From assembly GCF_001718835.1 (NCBI RefSeq), contig NZ_CP013443.1:930001-994000 (forward strand): a DNA stretch of 64,000 nt. Direction: 5' to 3'. Positions 52,697 through 61,369 of this stretch are shown piece after piece; positions within the stretch are counted from its first letter, which is position 1, and each line of letters opens with the position of its first letter. Below the pieces are notes generated by a model. That model was not told the origin of the DNA and did not search any database. It saw only the letters and a list, made by a program, of their open reading frames with translations. Source of the DNA: Burkholderia cepacia (GTDB lineage: Bacteria; Pseudomonadota; Gammaproteobacteria; Burkholderiales; Burkholderiaceae). The position numbers were made by a program, and so were the translations under genes.

Positions 52697-53914
52697 ATGT
52701 CTCACGTCGTCCGGCGCCGGCCCGATGCCCGGCTGATCCTGTTGCTCGGCGCGCTCGCCGCCTGCGGGCCGATCGCTACCGACATGTACCTGCCGAGCCT
52801 GCCGTCGATCGCCGACGGCTTCTCCGTCAGCCCCGGCGCCGCGCAGCGCACGCTGACCAGTTTCATGGCCGGCTTCTCGGTCGGCATGCTGCTGTACGGC
52901 CCGCTGTCCGACACGTGGGGCCGCCGGCCCGTGCTGCTCGGCGGCATCGCGCTGTTTACGCTCGCGAGCATCGGCTGCTTCGTGTCGAACTCGATCGACA
53001 TGCTGATCCTCGTGCGTTTCCTGCAGGCGCTCGGCGCCGGCGCGGCGTCGGTGCTGTCGCGTGCGATCGCGCGCGACGCGCACGAGCCGACCGACGCGGC
53101 GAAGGTGCTGTCGATGGTCGCGATCGTCACTGCGGTCGGGCCGCTGCTGGCGCCGCTGATCGGCGGGCAGATCCTGCGTTTCTCGGGCTGGCGCGGCGTG
53201 TTCGTCGTGCTGGCCGTGTTCGGCGCGGTGTGCGCGACGACCGCGTACCTGCGCGTGCCCGAAACCTGGCCGAAGGAGCGGCGCAAGAGCGCGGCCGTGC
53301 TCGCGTCGTTCGCATCGTACGGGCGCATCCTGTCCGATCCCGTCGCATGGGGGCACATGCTGTGCGGCGGGATGGCGTTCGCGTCGATGTTCTCGTACAT
53401 CACCGCGACACCGTTCGTCTACATCGAGTATTTCCACGTGTCGCCGCAGCACTACGGGCTGCTGTTCGGCCTGAACGTGGTCGGCATCATGATCGGCAAC
53501 TTCACGAACACGCGGCTGGTCGGCCGCGTCGGCTCGCTGCGCATCATCGCGGCCGCGTCGCTGGTGAGTTGCATCGCGTCGCTCGCGGTCGCGCTCGTCG
53601 CGCTGACGGGGTGGGGCGGGCTGTGGTCGATCGTCGTGTGCCTGTTCTTCGTCGTCGGCGTGGTCGGGATCCTGTCCGCGAACTGCACGACCGACCTGAT
53701 GCATCGTTATCCGCACAATGCGGGCGCGTCGGCGGCGGTGTTCGGCGCGATGCAGCTTGCGCTCGGCGCGCTGGCGAGCGTCGCGATCGGCGCACTCGCG
53801 GACGGCACGCCGTTCGCGATGGGCGTGACGATCGGCGTCACCGGCGTGCTGTGTTTCGTCGGGCGCTGTCTCGTATTGCATTGGCACGGACGGCCCGTGC
53901 CAGCCGGGGCTTGA
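52697..53914 (+). CDS. Bcr/CflA-family multidrug efflux transporter (MFS)
   Basis: A 405-residue major facilitator of the Bcr/CflA type, 12 membrane segments, exporting drugs by proton antiport. It starts MSHVVRRRPDARLILLLGAL and contains TDMYLPSLPSIADGFSVSPG, SFMAGFSVGMLLYGPLSDTW and RFLQALGAGAASVLSRAIARD, the hallmarks of this group. The ATG at 52697 lies after ATACCC; the longer frame upstream has no support. Compounds exported are not known. Confidence 0.92.
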   Translation: MSHVVRRRPDARLILLLGALAACGPIATDMYLPSLPSIADGFSVSPGAAQRTLTSFMAGFSVGMLLYGPLSDTWGRRPVLLGGIALFTLASIGCFVSNSIDMLILVRFLQALGAGAASVLSRAIARDAHEPTDAAKVLSMVAIVTAVGPLLAPLIGGQILRFSGWRGVFVVLAVFGAVCATTAYLRVPETWPKERRKSAAVLASFASYGRILSDPVAWGHMLCGGMAFASMFSYITATPFVYIEYFHVSPQHYGLLFGLNVVGIMIGNFTNTRLVGRVGSLRIIAAASLVSCIASLAVALVALTGWGGLWSIVVCLFFVVGVVGILSANCTTDLMHRYPHNAGASAAVFGAMQLALGALASVAIGALADGTPFAMGVTIGVTGVLCFVGRCLVLHWHGRPVPAGA

Positions 53915-54049
53915 GCGGCGCGGCGGGATTGGCGGAGGAAGGACGACCGACGGGGGCGCGAATGCAGCGGAGCGACTACGGCGCAGTCGTGAATTCGTGT
54001 TCGCGATCACGCCGCTAAAGTGGATGAAAGGGAGTGGGTTGGTGTTTCC

Positions 54050-54403
54050 TTAATGTGCGCGAATCCATTTTAAAAATTTCCCCCAAAGTCCCTTCTGGTC
54101 GCGAGGTTCTTCGTGTTTTTTGTCGGAGGAAAGATGGTCGAGCACAAAATCTGAAATGCCTTCTATTGTTGGCGGGCAGTCTGGATTGTTTATTATTGGC
54201 ATTTCAAAGTGCTGGAACACTCTTATTAAAAACAAGGAAATGTCATCGTGATAGATTTTAAAATCTTCGAGTATATTTGTGTTTTTTGATACTTCGCTTC
54301 GCTCAATGAATGCGATTTCCTTGACGAAAATGTCAATTACTGTTTCGATTATCTCTTCTTTCGAGGGGATTGGTTGAGATTTGGTTTCCATGTCTTGCAT
54401 CAT
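54050..54403 (-). CDS. DUF1493-like (acyl-carrier-protein-like) protein, low-GC orphan
   Basis: A 117-residue product (start at one of two adjacent ATG codons, ending at 54403 or 54400; AGGAAAA lies upstream). It resembles DUF1493 proteins, which are ACP-like, in KNTNILEDFKIYHDDISLFL and RVFQHFEMPI, but the usual phosphopantetheine serine motif DSL is replaced by ILEDF and I cannot be sure of the fold. The whole gene is AT-rich relative to the genome. It overlaps the upstream gene by about 70 bases, so the two are likely coupled. Confidence 0.65.
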   Translation of the reverse strand: MMQDMETKSQPIPSKEEIIETVIDIFVKEIAFIERSEVSKNTNILEDFKIYHDDISLFLIRVFQHFEMPIINNPDCPPTIEGISDFVLDHLSSDKKHEEPRDQKGLWGKFLKWIRAH

Positions 54404-54938
54404 ATGCACATTTTCCTATGAGGGCTGCATCAATGACACCCATTGCTATGGCACCCACTCCAGAGGCCCGGCCAAGTACTCCAAATACGCGAACCGTGCC
54501 GAAAGTCTTCTTGGCGAAATTTGCCATCGGGCCGTGAGGCAATAATAGCCTCGGGAAAAATTTAATGCCGATGTCGCTAAGAATATTGGTGTATTTGCTT
54601 GAGTTTCCTATCACGGGGTGTCCCAGTAGCGATTTTTTAATGGGAATCCCGCCTGCTCCAATTAAAATTGTTGCCCCGGTTAATCCGTAATATTCTTTTG
54701 CGCACCGCCACAGATCCGTTCCGATGGATTCGACCGACTTTTTGACGTCGATGGGTGGTGAAAAGTGCAATACTTCATAACCGACATGGTTTTTTGAGGG
54801 GATGGCAATAATCCCGCTTGTATTGCTGGAAAATCTGTTGAGCTCGAGTGATAGTTGTGATGCGTTGGGTTTGAAGCTATTGCCGGTCGTGTGATTTATT
54901 TCTCTTATTCCGGATCTTGTTTCAAAGTTGAATGGCAT
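54333..54938 (-). CDS. low-GC orphan protein with hydrophobic Gly-rich segments, possible toxin or membrane protein
   Basis: A 201-residue product with a good start (ATG ending at 54938, GAGGAA five bases upstream). It begins MPFNFETRSGIREINHTTGN; the second half has hydrophobic Gly-rich segments (GATILIGAGGIPIKKSLLGH and VRVFGVLGRASGVGAIAMGV, then IDAALIGKCAYDARHG) like colicin- or PAAR-toxin linkers. No family recognised. It overlaps the downstream DUF1493-like gene. AT-rich and unlike its neighbours, so probably acquired. An effector with an ACP-like partner is one possibility, offered only as inference. Confidence 0.6.
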   Translation of the reverse strand: MPFNFETRSGIREINHTTGNSFKPNASQLSLELNRFSSNTSGIIAIPSKNHVGYEVLHFSPPIDVKKSVESIGTDLWRCAKEYYGLTGATILIGAGGIPIKKSLLGHPVIGNSSKYTNILSDIGIKFFPRLLLPHGPMANFAKKTFGTVRVFGVLGRASGVGAIAMGVIDAALIGKCAYDARHGNQISTNPLERRDNRNSN

Positions 54939-54993
54939 TGGTTCCTCGGGTTTAATTATTGTTGCGTTGTCGTGGGTGACTTGGCGGCTGATT

Positions 54994-55067
54994 AAAGGCT
55001 GATTCCGTGCTCGCGATCGAATTGCACAAAGATGAGCGGATCGCGAAGGCAGATAAATCAGCCCTTT
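54994..55067. repeat. nested imperfect inverted repeats
   Basis: Outer arms AAAGGCTGATT (54994-55004) and AATCAGCCCTTT (55056-55067, one extra base) enclose inner arms TCGCGATC (55011-55018) and GATCGCGA (55039-55046). It could be a stable hairpin or the remains of a small mobile element. Confidence 0.5.
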
Positions 55068-55341
55068 GTTGGTTATTTCGGTGCGGGTGCATATCGATAA
55101 CCCATTGGTTTGTGTGCATCTAGTCGTGTTTGGGTGTTGTTGTATAAGACGGCTGACTACGAGGATATCCGAATTTCGGACAACTCGATCTCCTCCGGCA
55201 ATTTATGCAGCATTGTCATGGAGGCGCATCCCTTGTCACCGTTGGTGATACAACCTGAATTGCACAGTCGTTACTTTGTTGCGCAGTGTTAATTCGTCGA
55301 TTTGCCCACTGCGGCACGTCAAGTAAATCTCCCAATGCAAA

Positions 55342-55381
55342 ACACCCCGAACACTGGACCTGAATCCAGCGTTCGGGGTGT
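55342..55381 (-). terminator. terminator of the zwf-pgl-glk/hexR transcript
   Basis: Arms ACACCCCGAAC (55342-55352) and GTTCGGGGTGT (55371-55381) extended by a short inner stem (CTGGA / TCCAG); read on the minus strand it is followed by TTTT. Confidence 0.75.
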
Positions 55382-55409
55382 CGTGTATCGACGGCGTCCC
55401 GTCGAAGCG

Positions 55410-57338
55410 TCAGTCCCGCGCGACGTCCTTCGCCGCCGGCGACGCGCCGTGACTCAGCCAGTCGAGCACGTCGGCCGTTTCGTCGTCGCTCGCTCGCGCG
55501 CGCGCCTGCGCGACGGCCTCGGTCAGCTCCGCGTTCGGCGCCGCGCGGCGGATCGCGACGCCGACCGCGAGGATGTCGATCATCAGCAGATGCAGGATCC
55601 GCGAGATCATCGACAACTGCGATTCGCGCATCTCGATGTGGTCGGTTTCGAGCGCGACGGTCGCGCGCTTCGCGAGCGGCGTGTTGCTCGACGTGATCGC
55701 GATCACCTTCGCGCCGGCCTGCATCGCGACGTCGAGCACGCGCAGCAGTTCGGGCGCGCGCCCCGACTTCGACACCGCGACGATCACGTCGCCCTTGCCG
55801 AGCAGCGCGGCCGATGCCGCCTGCATGTACAGGTCGCCGTACGCAATCGTCGGAATGCCGAAGCGGAAGAACTTGTAATGCGCGTCCTGCGCGACGATGT
55901 TCGAGTTGCCGAGCCCGTAGAACTCGATGCGCCGCGCGCCGTTCAGGATCTCGATCGCGTTCTCGACGTGCTCGAAGTTCAGGTGCTCGCGCAGCTGCAG
56001 GATCGCGGACACCGTGTTGTCGAGCACCTTCGCGCCGAAGTCGGTGGCCGTGTCGCCGAGATGCACCTGGCTGTGGCTCATCGGGATCGTGCCGGTGAGG
56101 CCGGTCGCGAGCTTCAGCTTGAAATCCGACAGCCCCTGGCAGCCGAGCGAGCGGCAGAACCGGATCACCGTCGGCTGGCTCACGTCGGCCTTGCGCGCGA
56201 TGTCGACGATCGGGTCGTTGATGATCGAGCGCGGATGGTTCAGCGCGAGATCGGCGACGCGGCGCTCGGCCGGCGTCAGTGCGTCGCGCATCTGGCGGAT
56301 CCGTTCGAACACGGCCGACGACGCGCCGCCCGAGCGGTTCGACAACTGCTCCGCGAGGATCGCGGATACGCCGAGGAACGCCGGGTATTCGGCGGTGATC
56401 AGGTAGGTCGGGATGTTCTCGAGATAGCGCGTGAAGCGGCCTTTCGCCTCGAAGCGCGCGCGGAACGACGAGCGCGTGAACAGTTCGCCGAGCTTCAGCG
56501 CGACGCCGCCGCCGATGTACACGCCGCCGAGCGCGCCGAGCGTCAGCGCGACGCTGCCCGCGAACGCGCCGAGAATCCCGCAGAAGCATTCGACCGTCTC
56601 GAGCGCGAGCGCGTCGCCCGCGTGCGCGCGCTCGACGATCTCGACCGTATCGACGGTCGCGGCGACGCGCTTCTTGTCGCGCGCGGCGAGCGCGCGATAG
56701 ATGATTTCCATGCCGGGCCCCGCGCACACGCGTTCGAACGACACGTGCGGAAACTTCTTGCGCGCATACTGCAGCACCAGATCTTCGCGCTCGTCCTGCG
56801 GTGCGAACGACGCGTGGCCGCCCTCGCTGCCGAGCGCGATCCAGCGGTCGTCGGCCGGAATCAGCCCCGACACGCCGAGCCCGGTGCCGGGCCCGAGCAG
56901 CCCGATCACGCTGTTCTGGCGGCGCGTGCCGCCGCCGATCTGCACGCGCTGCGCGTCGGTCAGGCCCGGCAGCGCCATCGCAAGCGCGGTGAAATCGTTG
57001 ACGACGAGCAGCGTGTCGAAGCCGAGCGCGCGACGCGTCGCCTCGATCGAGAAGCTCCAGTCGTGGTTGGTCATCGTGACCTGGTCGCCGTCGACCGGAT
57101 TGGCGATCGCGATCGCCGCGTGGTTCACGCGACTGATCTTCACGTCCTTCAGGTATTTGCGGATCGCGTCCGTGAGCGTCGGATAGTCGGCGCCGGGATA
57201 CACGCGGATCTGCGTGATGTCGCCCGGGCCGGTTTCCAGCGCGAAGCGCGCGTTGGTGCCGCCGACGTCCGCGAGCAGGCGCGGGCCGTCGGCATGCTGG
57301 CCCGCGACAACGGCCTTACTTTGCGCACCAGTAGACAT
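55410..57338 (-). CDS. glk: bifunctional glucokinase / RpiR-HexR-type regulator
   Basis: A 642-residue fusion. Residues about 20-340 are bacterial glucokinase (LLADVGGTNARFALETGPGD, TLLVVNDFTALAMALPGLTD and LGPGTGLGVSG). From about 345 a HexR/RpiR-type helix-turn-helix (ALTPAERRVADLALNHPRSI, KADVSQPTVIRFCRSLGCQG) precedes a SIS domain (GLGNSNIVAQDAHYKFFRFG and AVSKSGRAPELLRVLDVAMQ). Such fusions are typical of Burkholderia and couple glucose phosphorylation to HexR-style repression by sugar-phosphates. The start overlaps pgl by 23 bases, suggesting co-translation. It probably binds the palindrome at 59621-59637. Confidence 0.94.
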   Translation of the reverse strand: MSTGAQSKAVVAGQHADGPRLLADVGGTNARFALETGPGDITQIRVYPGADYPTLTDAIRKYLKDVKISRVNHAAIAIANPVDGDQVTMTNHDWSFSIEATRRALGFDTLLVVNDFTALAMALPGLTDAQRVQIGGGTRRQNSVIGLLGPGTGLGVSGLIPADDRWIALGSEGGHASFAPQDEREDLVLQYARKKFPHVSFERVCAGPGMEIIYRALAARDKKRVAATVDTVEIVERAHAGDALALETVECFCGILGAFAGSVALTLGALGGVYIGGGVALKLGELFTRSSFRARFEAKGRFTRYLENIPTYLITAEYPAFLGVSAILAEQLSNRSGGASSAVFERIRQMRDALTPAERRVADLALNHPRSIINDPIVDIARKADVSQPTVIRFCRSLGCQGLSDFKLKLATGLTGTIPMSHSQVHLGDTATDFGAKVLDNTVSAILQLREHLNFEHVENAIEILNGARRIEFYGLGNSNIVAQDAHYKFFRFGIPTIAYGDLYMQAASAALLGKGDVIVAVSKSGRAPELLRVLDVAMQAGAKVIAITSSNTPLAKRATVALETDHIEMRESQLSMISRILHLLMIDILAVGVAIRRAAPNAELTEAVAQARARASDDETADVLDWLSHGASPAAKDVARD

Positions 57339-57996
57339 CGAGCTGGGTCCCCTTGTCGTTGGCCAGTTGGGAAATCGCGTTCTTCTGCAGCGAGGCGGCC
57401 GCGGCGTCGAGCACCGCGCGCTTGCGTTCGCCCGCGATCAGCAGGAACAGCCGGTCGACGCGCTTCAGTGCATCGAGCGAATAGCTCACGCGCGCATGCG
57501 GCGCCGCACCGGGATGCACGGCGACGAAGCGTTCGGGCGTCGTGATCGCGTGGTCCCATTCGGGCGCATCGGCGAAGATCGATGCGGTATGGCCGTCCTC
57601 GCCCATGCCGAGCACGGCGACGGTCGGCACGCGGTAATCGGCGTTCGCGTTGAGCGCGGCGACGTGCGCGTCGAGCGACACGCGCGTGTCGACGAGCGGC
57701 AGGAAGCGGGCCGGAGCCGCGGCGTGCTGCAGCAGCGTGTCGCGCACCAGGTGCGCGTTGCTGGCCGCGTCGTCCTCCGGCACCCAGCGGTCGTCGACCA
57801 GCGTCACGTCGACGCCGGCCCAGTCGAGCGCCGTATGCGACAGCGTTTGCAGGAACGGGCGCGGGCTCGTGCCGCCTGACACCGCGAGCGTCGGGCGCGC
57901 GGGGCCGGCGAGTGCGGCGCGCAGCGCATCGCCGACGGCGCGCGCGAGCGCTTCGCTTTGCGCTTCCTGGGTGTCGAAAGCGTGGATCTCGATCAC
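57316..57996 (-). CDS. pgl: 6-phosphogluconolactonase
   Basis: Enzyme of 226 residues that hydrolyses 6-phosphogluconolactone, second step of the oxidative pentose phosphate and Entner-Doudoroff routes. It has LAVSGGTSPRPFLQTLSHTA, LVDDRWVPEDDAASNAHLVR and VLGMGEDGHTASIFADAPEW, the family hallmarks. Downstream it overlaps the glk-hexR start by 23 bases; zwf lies 85 bases upstream on the same strand. Confidence 0.95.
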   Translation of the reverse strand: MIEIHAFDTQEAQSEALARAVGDALRAALAGPARPTLAVSGGTSPRPFLQTLSHTALDWAGVDVTLVDDRWVPEDDAASNAHLVRDTLLQHAAAPARFLPLVDTRVSLDAHVAALNANADYRVPTVAVLGMGEDGHTASIFADAPEWDHAITTPERFVAVHPGAAPHARVSYSLDALKRVDRLFLLIAGERKRAVLDAAAASLQKNAISQLANDKGTQLDVYWCAK

Positions 57997-58081
57997 ATCT
58001 CCTCCGGACTGCTTTGTCTGTTCAAATCGTACGAATCGTGGGGCACGTCGCCGCGTACGAAGACGTGGCGGCGACGTTGAA

Positions 58082-59551
58082 TCAGTTCTCTTCCTCGAGC
58101 CAGCAGGTGTCGTGCTGCGCGAGCATCGCGCTCGCCGCGGCCGGCCCCCACGTGCCCGCCGCGTACGGCTTCGGCGGCTTCAGCGTGCGTGCCCATTCGT
58201 TCAGGATCGGTTCGACCCAGCGCCATGCGGCTTCCTGTTCGTCGCGGCGCACGAAGAGGGCGAGACGGCCGTTGATCACGTCGAGCAGCAGGCGCTGGTA
58301 CGCCTCCATCTGCCCTTCCTTGAAGAACTGGTCGAACGCGAGGTCGAGGTGCACGCTCGCGAGGTTCATCCCTTCGCCCGGCTGCTTGGCGAGGCAGTAC
58401 AGGCGGATCGTCTCGTTCGGCTGCAGCCGGATCACGAGGCGGTTCGAGCCGGGACGCAACGCGGTGGGCCCGAGCGCCGAGTGCGGCACCGGGCGGAAAT
58501 TGACGACGATCTCCGCGACGCGGTCGGCCAGACGCTTGCCGGTGCGCAGGAAGAACGGCACGCCGGCCCAGCGCCAGTTCTCGATCTCGACCTTCAATGC
58601 GACGAAGGTTTCGGTCTGGCTGTCGGGTTTCACGCCCGGCTCGGTCGCGTAGGCCGGTACCTGCGCGCCCTTGATCACGCCCGCATGATACTGGCCGCGC
58701 ACGGCCACCTTGCCGATGTCGCGCGGATCGACCGGCTTCAGCGCGCGCAGCACGCGCAGCTTCTCGTCGCGCACGGAATCCGAATCCATCGAATGCGGCG
58801 GCTCCATCGCGACGATCGACAGCAGCTGCAGCAGGTGGTTCTGCACCATGTCGCGCAGCGCGCCCGTATTGTCGTAGAAATCGCCGCGTGCCTCGACGCC
58901 GAGCTCCTCGGCGATCGTGATCTGGATGCTCTCGACCCATTCGCGGCGCCATAGCGGCTCGAACAGCGCATTGCCGAAGCGCAGCGCGAGCAGGTTCTGC
59001 ACCGGTTCCTTGCCGAGGTAATGGTCGATCCGGTAGATCTGGCCTTCCGTGAAGATCTCGCCGACTGCGTCGTTGATCGCGTTCGACGATTTCAGGTCGT
59101 AGCCGAGCGGCTTCTCGAGCACGATGCGCGCGCCTTCGTTCAGGCCGACCGATGCGAGCGCATTGCAGATCGGCACGAACAGCGACGGGCCCGTCGCCAG
59201 GTAGAACACGCGGATGCCGGGCAACGGGTCGACCGTGTCGCGCAGCAGTACGTAGTCTTCCGCACGGCCGAGGTCGAGCTTCACGTACTCGATGCGCTCG
59301 ACGAAGCTTTTCCAGGCGGCCTCGTCGAACGCGCCGCGCGATGCCTTCGCCGCGTGCGGCTTCACATGTTCCTCGACCCACTCGAGATACTCGGCGAGAT
59401 CGGCCGAGTGACGCGCGACCGCGACGATCCGGCCGCTCGCCGCCAGCATGTTCGCGCGGTGCGCTTCGAACAGCGCGGGCAGGATCTTGCGCATCGACAG
59501 ATCGCCGGTGCCGCCGAAAAGTACGAAGGTAAAGCTGGAATCGGTATGCAT
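58082..59551 (-). CDS. zwf: glucose-6-phosphate 1-dehydrogenase
   Basis: Oxidises glucose-6-phosphate with NAD(P)+ (489 residues). It has FVLFGGTGDLSMRKILPAL, the active-site RIDHYLGKEPVQNLLALRFG and PSHMDSDSVRDEKLRV-like sequence (EPPHSMDSDSVRDEKLRVLR in this protein). The ATG ending at 59551 is preferred; the 32-codon upstream extension is not family-like. It heads the zwf-pgl-glk/hexR series on the minus strand, and the HexR-type palindrome lies 70 bases before its start. Confidence 0.97.
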   Translation of the reverse strand: MHTDSSFTFVLFGGTGDLSMRKILPALFEAHRANMLAASGRIVAVARHSADLAEYLEWVEEHVKPHAAKASRGAFDEAAWKSFVERIEYVKLDLGRAEDYVLLRDTVDPLPGIRVFYLATGPSLFVPICNALASVGLNEGARIVLEKPLGYDLKSSNAINDAVGEIFTEGQIYRIDHYLGKEPVQNLLALRFGNALFEPLWRREWVESIQITIAEELGVEARGDFYDNTGALRDMVQNHLLQLLSIVAMEPPHSMDSDSVRDEKLRVLRALKPVDPRDIGKVAVRGQYHAGVIKGAQVPAYATEPGVKPDSQTETFVALKVEIENWRWAGVPFFLRTGKRLADRVAEIVVNFRPVPHSALGPTALRPGSNRLVIRLQPNETIRLYCLAKQPGEGMNLASVHLDLAFDQFFKEGQMEAYQRLLLDVINGRLALFVRRDEQEAAWRWVEPILNEWARTLKPPKPYAAGTWGPAAASAMLAQHDTCWLEEEN

Positions 59552-59983
59552 GTGTCTCCGCCGTGTTTGGGGGTGCTCGGAAGCGATCCGTAGTGCGATA
59601 AAAATATTTTTGACACTGAATTGTAGTTTAACTACAATCCGCCGCAAGGGGTAGCACCTGGGTGAAGAAAAAAAGAAGTGCGGTCGATGAACTGCGCGAG
59701 CTTCGCCTTCGGGAACGCCTTGTGCCGAATGTTATCGGACATTGACGGCGCGCATCGTCAGCGCGGCGTCGGCCCCGGGCTCGCGCCGCAGCATCGCGGC
59801 GGGCCAGAAACACAAAGAGGAGACACGCCGTTGAATCTCGATTCACGCTTTCTGTAAGAGCCCGGCCGGTCATCGGCCCCGTACGCTGCATGCGTCCCGC
59901 GGCTCGATTTCCCCGTCGTTATCAAGAAGCCGGTTCCCCGTTGGGGAACCTCACGAGTTGATTCAGTCTGGAGGAGATAAGTA
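59552..59983. other. divergent region between zwf and the sugar ABC transporter
   Basis: A 432-base spacer. A perfect HexR-type palindrome (59621-59637) lies in an AT-rich part (59600-59640) near zwf. The rest up to 59983 carries a good GGAGGAGA ribosome binding site for the transporter gene; no further gene or palindrome was found. Confidence 0.6.
59621..59637. promoter_or_regulatory. HexR-type operator palindrome
   Basis: TTGTAGTTTAACTACAA is a perfect inverted repeat around a central T. It matches the TTGT-N7/8-ACAA pattern bound by HexR in Pseudomonas. It lies 70 bases before the zwf start codon, in front of the gene series that encodes the HexR-type fusion itself. Confidence 0.8.
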
Positions 59984-61231
59984 ATGAAAGTTCGCTCGAT
60001 CATGGGTGCGCTCTGCGCGGCAGGTCTGATGGCTGGCGCCGCGGCGGCGCAGGCAGCCGAGAATGTAACGGTGCTGCACTGGTGGACCTCGGGCGGCGAG
60101 TCGAAGGCCGTCGGCGTGCTGAAGGACGACGTGCAGAAGCAGGGCTACGTGTGGAAGGACTTCGCGGTCGCGGGCGGCGCGGGCGCAGCGGCGATGACCG
60201 CGCTGAAGACCAAGGTGATCAGCGGCGACGCACCGTCGGCCGCGCAGATCAAGGGCCCGCTGATCCAGGACTGGGCCGACCAGGGCGTGCTCGTCAACAT
60301 CGATTCCGCTGCCGGCGACTGGAAGCAGAACCTGCCGCCGGAAATCGACAAGATCATCAAGTACAAGGGCCACACCGTCGCGGCGCCGTTCTCGGTGCAC
60401 CGCGTGAACTGGCTCTATATCAACAAGGCCGCGCTCGACAAGGTCGGCGCGAAGGTGCCGACCACCTGGCCTGAATTCTTCGCGGTGGCCGACAAGCTGA
60501 AGGCCGCGGGCATCCAGCCGGTCGCGATGGGCGGCCAGCCGTGGCAGGACCTGACGCTGTGGGAAGACGTCGTGCTGTCGCAGGGCCCGGCGTTCTACAG
60601 GAAGGCGCTGGTCGACCTCGACCAGGCGACGCTGACGTCGCCGCAGATGCTGTCCGTGTTCGACACGGTGCGCAAGATCCAGGGTTACTTCGATACCGGC
60701 CGTAACGGCCGCGACTGGAACCTCGCGACCGCGATGGTGATCAACGGCAAGGCCGGCATGCAGTTCATGGGCGACTGGGCGAAGGGCGAGTTCGAGAACG
60801 CCGGCAAGAAGGCGGGCAAGGACTACATCTGCGCGGCGGTGCCGGGCACGGCGAATGCCTACACGTTCAACGTCGACTCGTTCGTGTTCTTCCAGCAGAA
60901 GGGCGAGAAGGCCGCGACGCCGGGCCAGCTCGCGCTCGCGAAGACGATCATGACGCCGGACTTCCAGGAGCAGTTCAGCCTGCTGAAGGGCTCGGTGCCG
61001 GTGCGCCTCGGCGTGAAGATGGACAAGTTCGACGACTGCGCGAAGAAGTCGTACGCCGACGAGCAGACCGCGATCAAGTCGGGCGGCTTCGTGCCGTCGC
61101 TCGCGCACGGGATGGCGCAGGGCGACGCGACCGCCGGCGCGATCACGGACGTCGTGACGAAGTTCATGAACTCGCAGCAGGATTCGAAGAGCGCGGTCGC
61201 CGCGCTCGCGAAGGCCGCGAAGGTCAAGTAA
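59984..61231 (+). CDS. gtsA: sugar ABC transporter substrate-binding protein GtsA-like
   Basis: Periplasmic binding protein of 415 residues, likely for glucose or related hexoses. The signal peptide MKVRSIMGALCAAGLMAGAA ends in AQAAE; the mature part has VTVLHWWTSGGESKAVGVLK, PFSVHRVNWLYINKAALDKV and VNSWFF-like NVDSFVFFQQKGEKAATPGQ, all typical of GtsA/sugar (CUT1) receptors. It is followed by an attenuator-like hairpin, then two permeases and an ATPase. It is divergent from zwf and may be under HexR control. Confidence 0.91.
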   Translation: MKVRSIMGALCAAGLMAGAAAAQAAENVTVLHWWTSGGESKAVGVLKDDVQKQGYVWKDFAVAGGAGAAAMTALKTKVISGDAPSAAQIKGPLIQDWADQGVLVNIDSAAGDWKQNLPPEIDKIIKYKGHTVAAPFSVHRVNWLYINKAALDKVGAKVPTTWPEFFAVADKLKAAGIQPVAMGGQPWQDLTLWEDVVLSQGPAFYRKALVDLDQATLTSPQMLSVFDTVRKIQGYFDTGRNGRDWNLATAMVINGKAGMQFMGDWAKGEFENAGKKAGKDYICAAVPGTANAYTFNVDSFVFFQQKGEKAATPGQLALAKTIMTPDFQEQFSLLKGSVPVRLGVKMDKFDDCAKKSYADEQTAIKSGGFVPSLAHGMAQGDATAGAITDVVTKFMNSQQDSKSAVAALAKAAKVK

Positions 61232-61242
61232 CGCGCGACAGG

Positions 61243-61279
61243 CGCCCGGCCGGTAACGCTTCATCGGCCGGGCGTTTTT
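61243..61279 (+). terminator. attenuator-like hairpin between gtsA and gtsB
   Basis: Perfect ten-base stem CGCCCGGCCG (61243-61252) / CGGCCGGGCG (61265-61274) with a T run (61275-61279), just after the gtsA stop. Such a hairpin typically lets the binding protein be made in excess of the membrane subunits. Confidence 0.78.
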
Positions 61280-61369
61280 GCATGTGCAGCAAACGGGCTC
61301 GCCCGCGGGCCCGTGCCGTACCCGGCGCCGGCCCGGCCTGCGTCGCCCTCGTTCCAGGAGTCGAATCAA

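Larger units (their letters stand above)
54939..55409. other. AT-rich intergenic region with nested inverted repeats, no gene
   Basis: A 471-base stretch of lower GC than most of the window. It contains a 74-base structure of nested inverted repeats (54994-55067) and, at the right, the glk-hexR terminator (55342-55381). Only tiny open frames are present and none is convincing. Confidence 0.55.

Noticed and set aside
55066..55292. Two small overlapping open frames near 55.1 kb
   Set aside because: Cys/Arg-rich, no ribosome binding site, no family; they lie in the AT-rich gap and look like chance frames.
55302..57545. A 747-codon open frame opposite glk-hexR
   Set aside because: Antisense shadow of a well-identified gene, arginine- and alanine-rich, no motif and no ribosome binding site.
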